A stretch of 12,506 nt of DNA from an uncultured Eubacterium sp. (GTDB taxonomy: Bacteria; Bacillota; Clostridia; Oscillospirales; Acutalibacteraceae). The position numbers were made by a program, and so were the translations under genes. This document shows positions 5,467 through 12,506 of this stretch, piece by piece. Below the pieces are notes generated by a model. It saw only the letters and a list, made by a program, of their open reading frames with translations. It did not search any database and had not been told where the DNA came from. The DNA is taken from NCBI GenBank assembly GCA_905233805.1, contig CAJOER010000017.1:1-12506 (forward strand), written 5' to 3'. How positions within the stretch are numbered: position 1 is the first letter of the stretch; the number at the start of each line of letters is the position of its first letter.

Positions 5467-7734
5467 ATGAGTGAAAACAACACTTTAAATCAGCTTTCCG
5501 AGGTCGCGGCGAGAATTAAAGGCACAAGAGAAATCATGGGATGGTCGCCGGCGAAAATGGCAAAAAAGACCGAGGTTGACGAGGAACAGTACCGCGCATA
5601 CGAAAGCGGTGAACTTGACCTTCCGTTCACCTTTATTCACAAATGCGCCCTTGCGTTCGGCATTGAAATTACCGAGCTTCTTGAAGGACAGGGCGCCCAC
5701 CTTTCCTCCTTCACGGTAACGAGAGCCGGCGAGGGAAGAGAAACGGCGAAAGAGGACGGCATTACGATTAAGAACCTCGCGCACGAATTCAAGCACAAGA
5801 TTGCAGAGCCGTACTGGGTTAAGTATGAGTATTCAAAGGAATTACAGGATAAGCCGATTCACCTTACCAAGCACAGCGGCCAGGAATTCGACCTTGTAAT
5901 CAAGGGTACGCTTAAAGTACAGGTAGGCTCAAACACCGCCGTACTTCACGAGGGCGACTCGATTTACTATAATTCTTCAACTCCTCACGGTATGATAGCC
6001 GTTGACGGCGAGGACTGCACCTTTATTGCAGTGGTTCTTCCCGGCAAGGAGACGAAAGAGGAAAAAATCAGGGAGAGCATCGTTTCAACCCGTCCCGACG
6101 AAAAACTTATCTGCGAGGAATTCATCGACACCGTTGAAAACGAAAAGGGCAAGCTTACCGACATCAAGTTCAAGAACACCGAAAGATTTAATTTCGGCTT
6201 TGACTGCGTTGACGCTATCGCGGACAAATACCCCGACAAGCTCGCTATGGTTCACCTTGACAAGAACAAGAAAGAAACAAGATTTACGTTTAAGAATATC
6301 AAGCAGGAATCCAACCGCGCGGCGAACTATTTTACCTCGCTCGGAATTAAAAAGGGAGACAGGGTAATGCTTATTTTAAAGAGGCGTTATCAGTTCTGGT
6401 TCTCAATGGTTGCGCTTCATAAAATCGGAGCGATTCCGATTCCCGCAACAAATCAGCTCAAGGCGCACGACCTCGTTTACCGCTTTAACGCGGCGGGCGT
6501 AAAGGCGATAGTATGTATGGAAGACGACGGAATTCCCGAGTCGGTTGAAGAGGCGCTCAGCGAATGCCCGACGGTTGAAACTAAGGTTATCGTCGGCAAG
6601 GAGCGCGAGGGCTGGCACAATTTTGACAGAGAGTATTCAATCTTCTCAACCCATTACAACAGAACCGCCGATACCCCCGCGGGCGACGAAACAATGGTTA
6701 TGTTCTTCACTTCGGGAACTACGGGAAATCCGAAGATGGCGGCTCACTCCTATCTTTACGCGCTCGGCCATTTTGTAACCGCAAAATACTGGCACTGCTG
6801 CGAGAGGGACGGCCTTCATCTCACAATTTCCGACACGGGCTGGGGAAAATCCCTCTGGGGCAAGCTTTACGGACAGTGGCTGTGCGAGGGCGCAGTATTC
6901 GTATATGACTTCGACCGCTTCCACGCGGACGATTTGCTGCCGCTTTTCAAGCAGTACAATATCACGACGTTCTGCGCGCCGCCGACAATGCTCAGACTCT
7001 TCATTAAAGAGGATTTATCAAAATACGATTTATCGTCCGTTCACCATATGACGACGGCGGGCGAGGCGCTCAACCCAGAGGTATTCAGACGCTTCGAGGA
7101 AGCGACGGGGCTTTCGATTATGGAGGGCTTCGGCCAGACGGAAACGACGCTTATTATCGGCAACCTTTACGGCTCACGCACGAAGGTCGGCTCAATGGGC
7201 AAGCCGAATCCGCAGTTTGACATTGACCTTGTTGACGAAAACGGAAACAGCGTTGAAACCGGTGAGGTCGGCGAAATCGTCGTAAGGCTCGACAACGGCA
7301 AGCCCTGCGGACTCTTCAAGGAATACTACCGCGACGAGGAAAAGACAAACGAGGCGGTATATGACAATATGTATCATACGGGCGATACCGCGTGGCGCGA
7401 CGAGGACGGATACTTCTGGTACGTCAGCCGTAAGGACGACGTTATCAAATCCTCGGGCTACCGTATCGGACCGTTCGAGATTGAAAGCGTTATTATGGAG
7501 CTTCCCTACGTGCTTGAATGCGGCGTATCGGCTGCCCCCGACGAAATCAGAGGGCAGGTAGTCAAGGCGAGCGTTGTACTCGTCAAGGGTACCGAGGGCA
7601 CCGAGGAGCTTAAAAAGGAAATTCAGAATTACGTTAAAAAGAATACCGCGCCTTACAAGTATCCGAGAATAGTTGTATTCAGGGATGAGCTTCCAAAGAC
7701 TATCAGCGGTAAGATTATGAGAAATCAGTTGTAA
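5467..7734 (+). CDS. XRE HTH-cupin-acyl-CoA synthetase (AMP-forming) fusion
   Basis: This 755-residue protein combines three modules. Residues about 12-73 are an XRE/lambda-repressor-type helix-turn-helix. Residues about 128-192 are a cupin beta barrel, with HSGQEFDLVIKGTLKV (136-151) and EGDSIYYNSSTPHG (162-175). Residues about 240-755 are a complete ANL acyl-CoA synthetase: P-loop FFTSGTTGNPK (413-423), EGFGQTE (553-559), YHTGD (636-640), GYRIGPFEIES (664-674) and PKTISGKIMR with catalytic Lys749. The SDTGWGKSLWG segment (455-465) resembles medium-chain/branched acyl-CoA synthetases. It should activate a carboxylic acid with ATP and CoA. HTH-cupin proteins are usually separate regulators, so the fusion could sense substrate or bind DNA. 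The ATG is supported by AAGGAG at 5454-5459. As first gene after the T-box, it probably supplies or consumes the acyl-CoA of the downstream oxidoreductase. Substrate is not determined. Confidence 0.92.
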   Translation: MSENNTLNQLSEVAARIKGTREIMGWSPAKMAKKTEVDEEQYRAYESGELDLPFTFIHKCALAFGIEITELLEGQGAHLSSFTVTRAGEGRETAKEDGITIKNLAHEFKHKIAEPYWVKYEYSKELQDKPIHLTKHSGQEFDLVIKGTLKVQVGSNTAVLHEGDSIYYNSSTPHGMIAVDGEDCTFIAVVLPGKETKEEKIRESIVSTRPDEKLICEEFIDTVENEKGKLTDIKFKNTERFNFGFDCVDAIADKYPDKLAMVHLDKNKKETRFTFKNIKQESNRAANYFTSLGIKKGDRVMLILKRRYQFWFSMVALHKIGAIPIPATNQLKAHDLVYRFNAAGVKAIVCMEDDGIPESVEEALSECPTVETKVIVGKEREGWHNFDREYSIFSTHYNRTADTPAGDETMVMFFTSGTTGNPKMAAHSYLYALGHFVTAKYWHCCERDGLHLTISDTGWGKSLWGKLYGQWLCEGAVFVYDFDRFHADDLLPLFKQYNITTFCAPPTMLRLFIKEDLSKYDLSSVHHMTTAGEALNPEVFRRFEEATGLSIMEGFGQTETTLIIGNLYGSRTKVGSMGKPNPQFDIDLVDENGNSVETGEVGEIVVRLDNGKPCGLFKEYYRDEEKTNEAVYDNMYHTGDTAWRDEDGYFWYVSRKDDVIKSSGYRIGPFEIESVIMELPYVLECGVSAAPDEIRGQVVKASVVLVKGTEGTEELKKEIQNYVKKNTAPYKYPRIVVFRDELPKTISGKIMRNQL

Positions 7735-7735
7735 A

Positions 7736-8383
7736 ATGAAAAGAATTACGCTTTTTGCAGGCCATTACGGCAGCGGAAAAACGAATATCGCGGTAAACTA
7801 TGCGCTTAAAATGAAAGCACAAGGCTGTAACGTAAAAATAGCCGACCTTGACATAGTTAACCCGTATTTCAGGACGAAGGACTCCGCAAAGGAATTAGAT
7901 AAGGCGGGCATAGAATTAATCTCGCCCGAATACGCTAATTCAAACGTGGATTTGCCCGCGCTTCCGCAGGAGCTGTACGGCCTCGTGCAAAATAAAGATT
8001 TTTATGCTATAATGGATATCGGCGGCGACGAAAGGGGCGCGCTCGCGCTCGGACGCTACCGCCCGTATATCCTTGAAGAAAACGACTTTGAAGCGGTGTT
8101 CGTTGCAAACTTCTACCGCCCGCTTACGAGAACTGCCGAAGAGGCAATCGAAGTAATGAAGGAAATTGAGGCGGCGGGAGGAATACCGTTTACGGCGATT
8201 GTAAACAACTCAAACCTCGGCGAAGAAACGACGGCTGAGGACGTGAGAAAAACCGAAAGCGAAATCAAAAAACTTTCCGAACTTACGGGGCTGCCCGTGC
8301 TGTTTACAAGCGTCAAAGAGGATATTGCAGGCGAATTTGAGGGCGAAAACATATTGCCCCTCGTCTTGCAGAAAAAACTGTAA
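7736..8383 (+). CDS. P-loop ATPase (MinD/ParA/CooC-like), role unknown
   Basis: The 215-residue protein starts one base after the preceding stop codon, with no clear ribosome site of its own, so translation is probably coupled. It has a Walker A motif GHYGSGKT (9-16), a following switch-like segment ADLDIVNPYFR (36-46), and a Walker-B-like strand AIMDIGGD (91-98) after the hydrophobic run. This layout resembles nucleotide-binding proteins of the MinD/ParA/CooC group, though the glycine-rich loop is the classical GxxGxGKT form rather than the deviant KGG type. No membrane segment or metal-binding motif is seen. Its position between the synthetase and the ferredoxin/oxidoreductase genes suggests a role in assembling or loading that complex (for example metallocentre maturation), but this rests on context only. 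Confidence 0.75.
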   Translation: MKRITLFAGHYGSGKTNIAVNYALKMKAQGCNVKIADLDIVNPYFRTKDSAKELDKAGIELISPEYANSNVDLPALPQELYGLVQNKDFYAIMDIGGDERGALALGRYRPYILEENDFEAVFVANFYRPLTRTAEEAIEVMKEIEAAGGIPFTAIVNNSNLGEETTAEDVRKTESEIKKLSELTGLPVLFTSVKEDIAGEFEGENILPLVLQKKL

Positions 8384-8407
8384 ATTATTAGGAAAAGGAG
8401 ATATAAT

Positions 8408-8614
8408 ATGCCAAAGGTAACTTTTGACGAAGATTTATGCAAGGGCTGCGGACTCTGCGTTAACGCCTGCCCCAAGCAGATAATCGAGATTAAAAAAGAC
8501 GTTATTAACAAGAAAGGACATTCTCCTGCCGGTATTACCGACCAGTCTAAGTGTATTGCGTGCGCTTTTTGCGCCACTATGTGCCCCGACTGCGTAATTA
8601 CGGTTGAGAAATGA
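8408..8614 (+). CDS. 2x[4Fe-4S] ferredoxin, delta subunit of 2-oxoacid:ferredoxin oxidoreductase
   Basis: This 68-residue protein carries two [4Fe-4S] motifs: CKGCGLCVNACP (13-24) and CIACAFCATMCP (48-59). It corresponds to the VorD/KorD/PorD subunit that moves electrons between the thiamine-diphosphate site and external ferredoxin. The length fits a bare delta subunit without extensions. The ATG follows a strong AAGGAG site at 8395-8400. Its stop lies 10 bases before the next start. The gene order ferredoxin-alpha-beta-gamma marks it as part of the same enzyme. Confidence 0.92.
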   Translation: MPKVTFDEDLCKGCGLCVNACPKQIIEIKKDVINKKGHSPAGITDQSKCIACAFCATMCPDCVITVEK

Positions 8615-8624
8615 GGTGAACGAA

Positions 8625-9686
8625 ATGGCTGAAAAGGTATTAATGAAAGGTAATGAGGCTATTGCCGAGGCTGCTATCAGAGCCGGCTGCCGTCATTACT
8701 TCGGTTATCCGATTACTCCCCAGACCGAGCTTGCCGCATATATGGCTAAGCGTATGCCGAAAATCGGCGGATGCTTCTTACAGGCGGAAAGCGAAATCGC
8801 CGCAATCAATATGGTTTACGGCGTATCAAGCACGGGTAAAAGAGTTATGACTTCTTCTTCAAGCCCCGGAGTTTCGCTCAAGCAGGAGGGTATATCATAT
8901 ATCGCGGGCGCCGATTTGCCTGCGCTTATCGTAAACGTACAGAGAGGCGGCCCCGGACTCGGCGGTATCCAGCCCTCTCAGTCGGACTATTTCCAGGCGA
9001 CAAAGGGCGGCGGACACGGAGATTATCATCTTATCGTGCTTGCTCCCGCTTCGGTTCAGGAAATGGCTGACCTTACGGCAAAATGCTTTGAGCTCGGCGA
9101 CAAGTACCGTATGCCGGCTATGCTTCTTGCCGACGGAACTATGGGCCAGATGATGGAGCCCGTACTCCTCCCCGAGGAGAGCGACGTCAAGGTTGAAAAG
9201 CCGTGGGCGCTCACGGGAACAAAAATGCAAAGAGAGCATAACATCGTAAACTCACTTTATCTTAAGCCCGAAGAACTTGAAAAGACTAACTTCGAGCGCT
9301 ATGAGAGATATAAGGCGGTTGAAGAAAACGAGGTTATGTTTGAAGAATATATGATGGACGACGCCGAGGTTTGCGTTATGGCCTTCGGTATTGCCGCGAG
9401 AGTTTCCAAAAACGCGGTAGTAGAAGCGAGAAAGCAGGGCATCAAGGCAGGTCTTTTAAGACCGATTACGCTTTGGCCGTTCCCGAAAAAGGCAGTCGCA
9501 AAGGCAGCCGGGCACTGCAAGGCGTTCGTATCCGTTGAACTTTCAATGGGTCAGATGATTGAGGACATTCAGCTCGCAAGCGAGTGCAAGTGCCCCGTGC
9601 TTCTCTGTAACCGTGCAGGCGGTATGATTCCGTCGCCCGAGCAGGTTCTCGATTCTATTAAAAAAGCAGCAGGAGGTAATGAATAA
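8625..9686 (+). CDS. vorB: 2-oxoacid:ferredoxin oxidoreductase alpha subunit (VorB-like)
   Basis: This is the pyrimidine-binding/alpha chain of the 2-oxoacid:ferredoxin oxidoreductase, which interconverts a 2-oxoacid plus CoA with acyl-CoA, CO2 and reduced ferredoxin. With the start at 8625 it has 353 residues, matching the VorB (3-methyl-2-oxobutanoate dehydrogenase) group in length and in motifs: LMKGNEAIAEAAIRAGCRHY (6-25), GYPITPQTE (27-35), TSSSSPGVSLKQEGI (76-90) and RGGPGLGGIQPSQSDYFQ (107-124). GAGGTG at 8613-8618 sets this start; an in-frame TTG at 8604 lies inside the ferredoxin stop region with no ribosome site. The last base overlaps the next start (TAATG). VorB names in databases cover several substrates, so branched-chain specificity is likely but not proven; aryl or 2-oxoglutarate substrates are possible. 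Confidence 0.88.
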   Translation: MAEKVLMKGNEAIAEAAIRAGCRHYFGYPITPQTELAAYMAKRMPKIGGCFLQAESEIAAINMVYGVSSTGKRVMTSSSSPGVSLKQEGISYIAGADLPALIVNVQRGGPGLGGIQPSQSDYFQATKGGGHGDYHLIVLAPASVQEMADLTAKCFELGDKYRMPAMLLADGTMGQMMEPVLLPEESDVKVEKPWALTGTKMQREHNIVNSLYLKPEELEKTNFERYERYKAVEENEVMFEEYMMDDAEVCVMAFGIAARVSKNAVVEARKQGIKAGLLRPITLWPFPKKAVAKAAGHCKAFVSVELSMGQMIEDIQLASECKCPVLLCNRAGGMIPSPEQVLDSIKKAAGGNE

Positions 9687-10435
9687 TGGTAGTATTTGAA
9701 AAACCGAAATCACTCGCTAATATACCCTTACATTATTGCCCCGGTTGTACTCACGGTATCGTTCACCGTCTTGTTGCAGAGGCAATTGACGAGCTCGGTA
9801 TTGAGGGAAGAACGATAGGCGTTGCCCCCGTCGGCTGCGCTGTAATGGCATATGATTATTTTAACTGCGATATGATTGAAGCGGCGCACGGACGTGCTCC
9901 CGCAGTTGCTACGGGAATTAAAAGAGCCGACCCGAATAATATAGTATTTACCTATCAGGGCGACGGCGACCTCGCATCAATCGGTATGGCTGAAACCGTA
10001 CACGCGGCTACAAGAAACGAAAACATTACAATTATCTTTATCAATAACGCAATCTACGGTATGACGGGCGGTCAGATGGCTCCGACCTCGCTCCCCGGAC
10101 AGGTTACGCAGACCTCTCCTTACGGACGTGACGTTGCGACTGCGGGCTTCCCGATTAAGGTTAGCGAGCTTCTTGCAGCGCTTGACGGCCCCACGTACGT
10201 TCAGAGAGTTGCGGTAAACAACGTTAAAAACGTAAGAAACGCAAAGAAGGCAATCAAAAAGGCGTTTGAAAATCAGGTTGAGGGTAAGGGCTTCTCGCTT
10301 ATCGAGGTTGTATCCTCCTGCCCGACTAACTGGGGTATGACTCCTCAGCAGGCGCTCGACTGGGTTGAGAGCGATATGATTCCTTATTATCCGCTCGGCG
10401 TTTACAAGGATAAGACAGCGAAGGAGGGCGAATAA
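9686..10435 (+). CDS. vorA: 2-oxoacid:ferredoxin oxidoreductase beta subunit, thiamine-diphosphate binding (VorA/KorB-like)
   Basis: The 249-residue protein is the thiamine-diphosphate-binding beta chain. It has CPGCTHG (18-24), the cofactor motif GDGDLASIG (92-100) and the partner segment NNAIYGMTGGQMAPTS (120-135), which ligates Mg and thiamine diphosphate. Length is normal for a KorB/VorA subunit. AGGAGG just before the end of the alpha gene is its ribosome site, and its ATG overlaps the alpha stop by one base, so alpha and beta are coupled. Together they form the catalytic core. The gene symbol follows the alpha subunit's best match and is tentative. Confidence 0.88.
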   Translation: MVVFEKPKSLANIPLHYCPGCTHGIVHRLVAEAIDELGIEGRTIGVAPVGCAVMAYDYFNCDMIEAAHGRAPAVATGIKRADPNNIVFTYQGDGDLASIGMAETVHAATRNENITIIFINNAIYGMTGGQMAPTSLPGQVTQTSPYGRDVATAGFPIKVSELLAALDGPTYVQRVAVNNVKNVRNAKKAIKKAFENQVEGKGFSLIEVVSSCPTNWGMTPQQALDWVESDMIPYYPLGVYKDKTAKEGE

Positions 10436-10436
10436 A

Positions 10437-10967
10437 ATGACGAGTAAAATTTTAATCGCCGGCTTCGGCGGACAGGGTATTCTCTTTGCGGGAAAGGTAC
10501 TCGCTTATAAGGGACTCGTTGAGGAAAAGCAGCTCAGCTGGCTTCCCTCCTACGGCCCCGAAATGAGAGGCGGTACTGCAAACTGTAACGTCATTATCAG
10601 CGATGAGCCGGTCGGCTCACCTATCGTTGACGACCCCGACGTTCTTATCGTTATGAACCTTCCGTCGCTTGACAAGTATGAAAACGCGGCGAAGAAGGGC
10701 TCGAAGATTTTTGTCGATTCGACTCTTATCTCGCGTAAGGTTGAGAGAGACGACGTAGACGCGTATTATATCCCTGCTACAAAAATGGCTCAGGAGCTCG
10801 GAGTTCCGACTCTTGCTAATATGATTATGCTCGGAAAGGTTATAAAGGAGACGGGCGTCGTTTCCTTCGAAGGAATGGAAGACGCGCTCAAGAAGGTTGT
10901 TTCCGCAAGAAAAGCGAACCTCATCGACGTTAACCTCAAGGCTATCAAGGCGGGCTTTGATTATTAA
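10437..10967 (+). CDS. vorC: 2-oxoacid:ferredoxin oxidoreductase gamma subunit (VorC/KorC-like)
   Basis: The 176-residue protein is the gamma chain of the same complex. It opens with GFGGQGILFAGKVLA (9-23), characteristic of the PorG/KorC family, followed by SWLPSYGPEMRGGTA near 34-48, a conserved contact region. It starts one base after the beta stop codon. The AAGGAG in the tail of the beta gene (10423-10428) serves as its ribosome site. A strong terminator follows, making this the last gene of the T-box operon. With the ferredoxin, alpha and beta genes it completes a four-subunit enzyme; no separate transaminase gene is in the operon. Confidence 0.88.
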   Translation: MTSKILIAGFGGQGILFAGKVLAYKGLVEEKQLSWLPSYGPEMRGGTANCNVIISDEPVGSPIVDDPDVLIVMNLPSLDKYENAAKKGSKIFVDSTLISRKVERDDVDAYYIPATKMAQELGVPTLANMIMLGKVIKETGVVSFEGMEDALKKVVSARKANLIDVNLKAIKAGFDY

Positions 10968-10978
10968 TAAATCATTTT

Positions 10979-11007
10979 ACGGAGCGGAATTATTCCGCTC
11001 CGTTTTT
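10979..11007 (+). terminator. Rho-independent terminator ending the T-box operon
   Basis: A perfect 11-bp stem, ACGGAGCGGAA (10979-10989) with its complement at 10993-11003, loop TTA, runs into a T-run at 11003-11007. It sits just 11 bases after the gamma-subunit stop. Confidence 0.93.
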
Positions 11008-11008
11008 C

Positions 11009-11037
11009 TTGACTTACAACTGTATTTAAGATATATT
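11009..11037 (+). promoter_or_regulatory. Predicted sigma-A promoter of the glutamine-synthetase-like gene
   Basis: TTGACT (11009-11014) is followed after 17 bases by TATATT (11032-11037). It starts immediately after the operon terminator, so the next gene is probably transcribed independently, with a leader of only about 15 bases. No GlnR-like palindrome was recognised nearby. Confidence 0.65.
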
Positions 11038-11057
11038 TAAGTTAAGGAGTGATATTT

Positions 11058-12275
11058 ATGAAGCTTAATAAAGAGGAAATTTTAAGGTTTGTAAAGGATA
11101 ATAACATAAAAACTATTCACCTTGCCTTTTGCGATATTTACGGAAAGGAAAAGAATATTGTAATTATGCCCGAGGAGCTTCGTGCGGTGTTTGATGACGG
11201 CGTTGTGTTCAACGCTTCCGAGATTAAGGATTTCGGCGAGGGTATATACAGAAATCTTCTTTTACATCCCGAGTATGAGACATTTTCGGATATGCCCTGG
11301 AGGCAGGACGACGACAGGGCGATAAGAATGTTCTGTGAAATGACGTATATTGACGGAGCTCCGTTTACAGACCGAGGCACAAAAAGCCTTCTTAAAAAAG
11401 CGCTTGAGGACGCGGACAGAGCGGGGTATGAATTCTTTTTCTCGTCGTCGCTTGAGTTCTATCTTTTCAAACGCGACGAGGACGGAAATCCGACCAAAGA
11501 GCCTTACGACCACGCGGGGATGTACGATATACCGCCGAGGGACAAGTGCGAAAGAATAAGACGTAACATCTGTCTTGCGCTCGCGAAAATGGACGTGTTC
11601 CCGAATAATACTTACCACGAGAGAGGTCCCGCGCAGAATAAGATTAAGTTTAATTATAACGACCCGCTTACGGCGGCGAATAACGTTACTACCCTGAAGT
11701 CAATAATTAAAAACGAAGCTGCGAACCAGGGACTTTACGCGGACTTTTCGCCGAAGCCTATTGCCGATATGCCGGGTAACGGCTTTCATATCGGCGTTTC
11801 GGTAAGGTCAACCGTAGGCGGGGATAATAATTCTGCTTACGCCGTTGCTGGAATGCTTCACAGAGTCCGCGAGATGACGGCGTTCCTCAATCCTAAGGAG
11901 GAGTCGTATAAGCGTCTCGGAAAAGCGGGTGCGCCGATTTACGTATCATGGACGAGTGAAAACAGGGAGCACCTTATAAGAGTTCCCGAAACCGTAGGTA
12001 ATTATAAGCTTGCCGAGGTTCGCTCCTGCGACTCTATGGTAAATCCCTATCTTGCGTTCGCGCTTCTTATTTACTCGTCGCTTGACGGAATTAAGAATAA
12101 GATGGAAGCGCCGCCGGTATCGAACTTTGATTTTGAAACGGCTGACGCGGCGACGCTTGCGCAGTATGAAAAGCTTCCCGCAAACTTTGAAGAGGCGCGC
12201 GAGGTTGCAAGAAACAGCGAGTTCATAAGAGAGCATCTTTCAGAAGACCTGATAAAAATGTATCTTAAATTATAA
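11058..12275 (+). CDS. Divergent glutamine-synthetase-like protein
   Basis: The start is the ATG at 11058, with AAGGAG at 11044-11049; an in-frame GTG at 11049 overlaps that site. The 405 residues are shorter than typical GlnA (about 440-470). The glutamine synthetase fold is clear: LEFYLF (132-137), PAQNKIKFNY (191-200), PGNGFHIGV (239-247), NPKEESYKRL (278-287), RVPE (308-311) and AEVRSCDSMVNPYL (319-332). By eye, against Salmonella/E. coli GlnA numbering, His269 (H244), Glu212 (E188), Glu131 (E133) and Glu357 (E320) are kept. Asp50 appears as Asn52, Glu129 as Ser131, Glu220 as Lys195, and the Glu327 loop (SYKRLGKAGAP) has no glutamate. Asp50 and Glu327 serve ammonium use; Glu129 and Glu220 are metal ligands. 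It is therefore unlikely to be the housekeeping enzyme; a gamma-glutamyl ligase for another amine or a regulatory pseudoenzyme is possible. It forms a single-gene unit. Confidence 0.88.
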   Translation: MKLNKEEILRFVKDNNIKTIHLAFCDIYGKEKNIVIMPEELRAVFDDGVVFNASEIKDFGEGIYRNLLLHPEYETFSDMPWRQDDDRAIRMFCEMTYIDGAPFTDRGTKSLLKKALEDADRAGYEFFFSSSLEFYLFKRDEDGNPTKEPYDHAGMYDIPPRDKCERIRRNICLALAKMDVFPNNTYHERGPAQNKIKFNYNDPLTAANNVTTLKSIIKNEAANQGLYADFSPKPIADMPGNGFHIGVSVRSTVGGDNNSAYAVAGMLHRVREMTAFLNPKEESYKRLGKAGAPIYVSWTSENREHLIRVPETVGNYKLAEVRSCDSMVNPYLAFALLIYSSLDGIKNKMEAPPVSNFDFETADAATLAQYEKLPANFEEAREVARNSEFIREHLSEDLIKMYLKL

Positions 12276-12280
12276 AAGAA

Positions 12281-12314
12281 AAAAGCGTTACGGAGTCCGT
12301 AACGCTTTTATTTT
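12281..12314. terminator. Bidirectional terminator between convergent genes
   Basis: A 13-bp stem (12281-12293 with 12297-12309, loop AGT) pairs AAAAGCGTTACGG with its complement. T-runs at 12306-12309 and 12311-12316 serve the plus strand, and the A-rich 12276-12284 segment gives T-runs on the minus strand. It lies between the GS-like stop at 12275 and the minus-strand stop at 12315. Confidence 0.85.
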
Positions 12315-12506
12315 TTATGCTGTTTCGATATCGTCTGCTTTCTGGAGGCCGAGTTTTTTAACGGCGTCCTCACGCATCTGATACTTTAAGATTTTACCTG
12401 CCGCGTTCATCGGGAAGGCGTCTACAAAATCAACGTAGTGGGGGACCTTATGCCTTGCCATGCTTGCGCCGTCAAAGTCTTTCATCTCCTGCTCGGTCAT
12501 CGTTTC
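12315..12506 (-). CDS. AMP-forming acyl-CoA synthetase, C-terminal fragment (runs off the right edge)
   Basis: The last 63 codons of a minus-strand gene are visible. The segment HKVPHYVDFVDAFPMNAAGKILKYQMRE matches the end of ANL-family acyl-CoA synthetases: the KxP turn, then the A10 motif PxxxxGKIxK with the catalytic lysine in AAGKI. The protein ends 20 residues later. An internal ATG at 12500 is not the start, because the frame stays open to the window edge. It differs from the fusion protein at 5467 (PKTISGKIMR), so it is a second synthetase. Its substrate cannot be read from this part. Confidence 0.85.
   Translation of the reverse strand, partial: ETMTEQEMKDFDGASMARHKVPHYVDFVDAFPMNAAGKILKYQMREDAVKKLGLQKADDIETA

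Noticed and set aside
8604..8624. TTG start extending the alpha subunit by seven residues
   Set aside because: It overlaps the ferredoxin end and has no ribosome site, whereas GAGGTG is well placed for the ATG at 8625 and the family begins there.
11049..11057. GTG start for the glutamine-synthetase-like gene
   Set aside because: The GTG overlaps the AAGGAG ribosome site itself; the ATG at 11058 has correct spacing.

Overview
The window looks like chromosome from a low-to-mid GC anaerobic Firmicute, most likely a gut or rumen clostridium of the Ruminococcaceae/Oscillospiraceae kind. Supporting signs are strong AAGGAG ribosome sites, TTGACA/TATAAT-type promoters with 17-base spacers, a full T-box leader, a ferredoxin-linked 2-oxoacid oxidoreductase, and a secreted BspA-type leucine-rich-repeat protein. 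The lineage is an inference; no rRNA or other marker gene is present.

Layout. Bases 1-2000 (+) hold the tail of an unidentified gene, then larB and a fused, uninterrupted larC, whose products build and nickel-load the nickel-pincer nucleotide cofactor. The stop codons overlap the next starts, and a hairpin at 1987-2019 ends the unit. Bases 2018-5009 (-) hold two separate units: a stand-alone E2-type acyltransferase domain without a lipoyl domain, and a secreted LRR protein with a lysine-rich C-terminus. Each has its own predicted promoter.

The centre of interest is 5104-11003 (+). A strong promoter drives a canonical T-box riboswitch, followed by an XRE-HTH/cupin/acyl-CoA-synthetase fusion, a P-loop ATPase, a 2x[4Fe-4S] ferredoxin and three VorB/VorA/VorC-like subunits, closed by a strong terminator. 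A tRNA-sensing T-box switches its genes on when an amino acid is scarce. The most coherent reading is therefore biosynthetic: an acid (branched-chain or aryl) is activated to its acyl-CoA, reductively carboxylated by reduced ferredoxin to a 2-oxoacid, and transaminated to the amino acid. The T-box bulge UGGU calls for a tRNA with discriminator A. The specifier codon cannot be fixed by eye; AUC (Ile) and UUC (Phe) are the leading candidates.

Bases 11009-12309 (+) hold a separately promoted glutamine-synthetase-like protein of 405 residues. It appears to lack several residues needed for ammonia binding and metal coordination. The right edge (-) carries the C-terminus of another AMP-forming acyl-CoA synthetase. 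No rRNA, tRNA, CRISPR array, insertion sequence or phage gene was seen.
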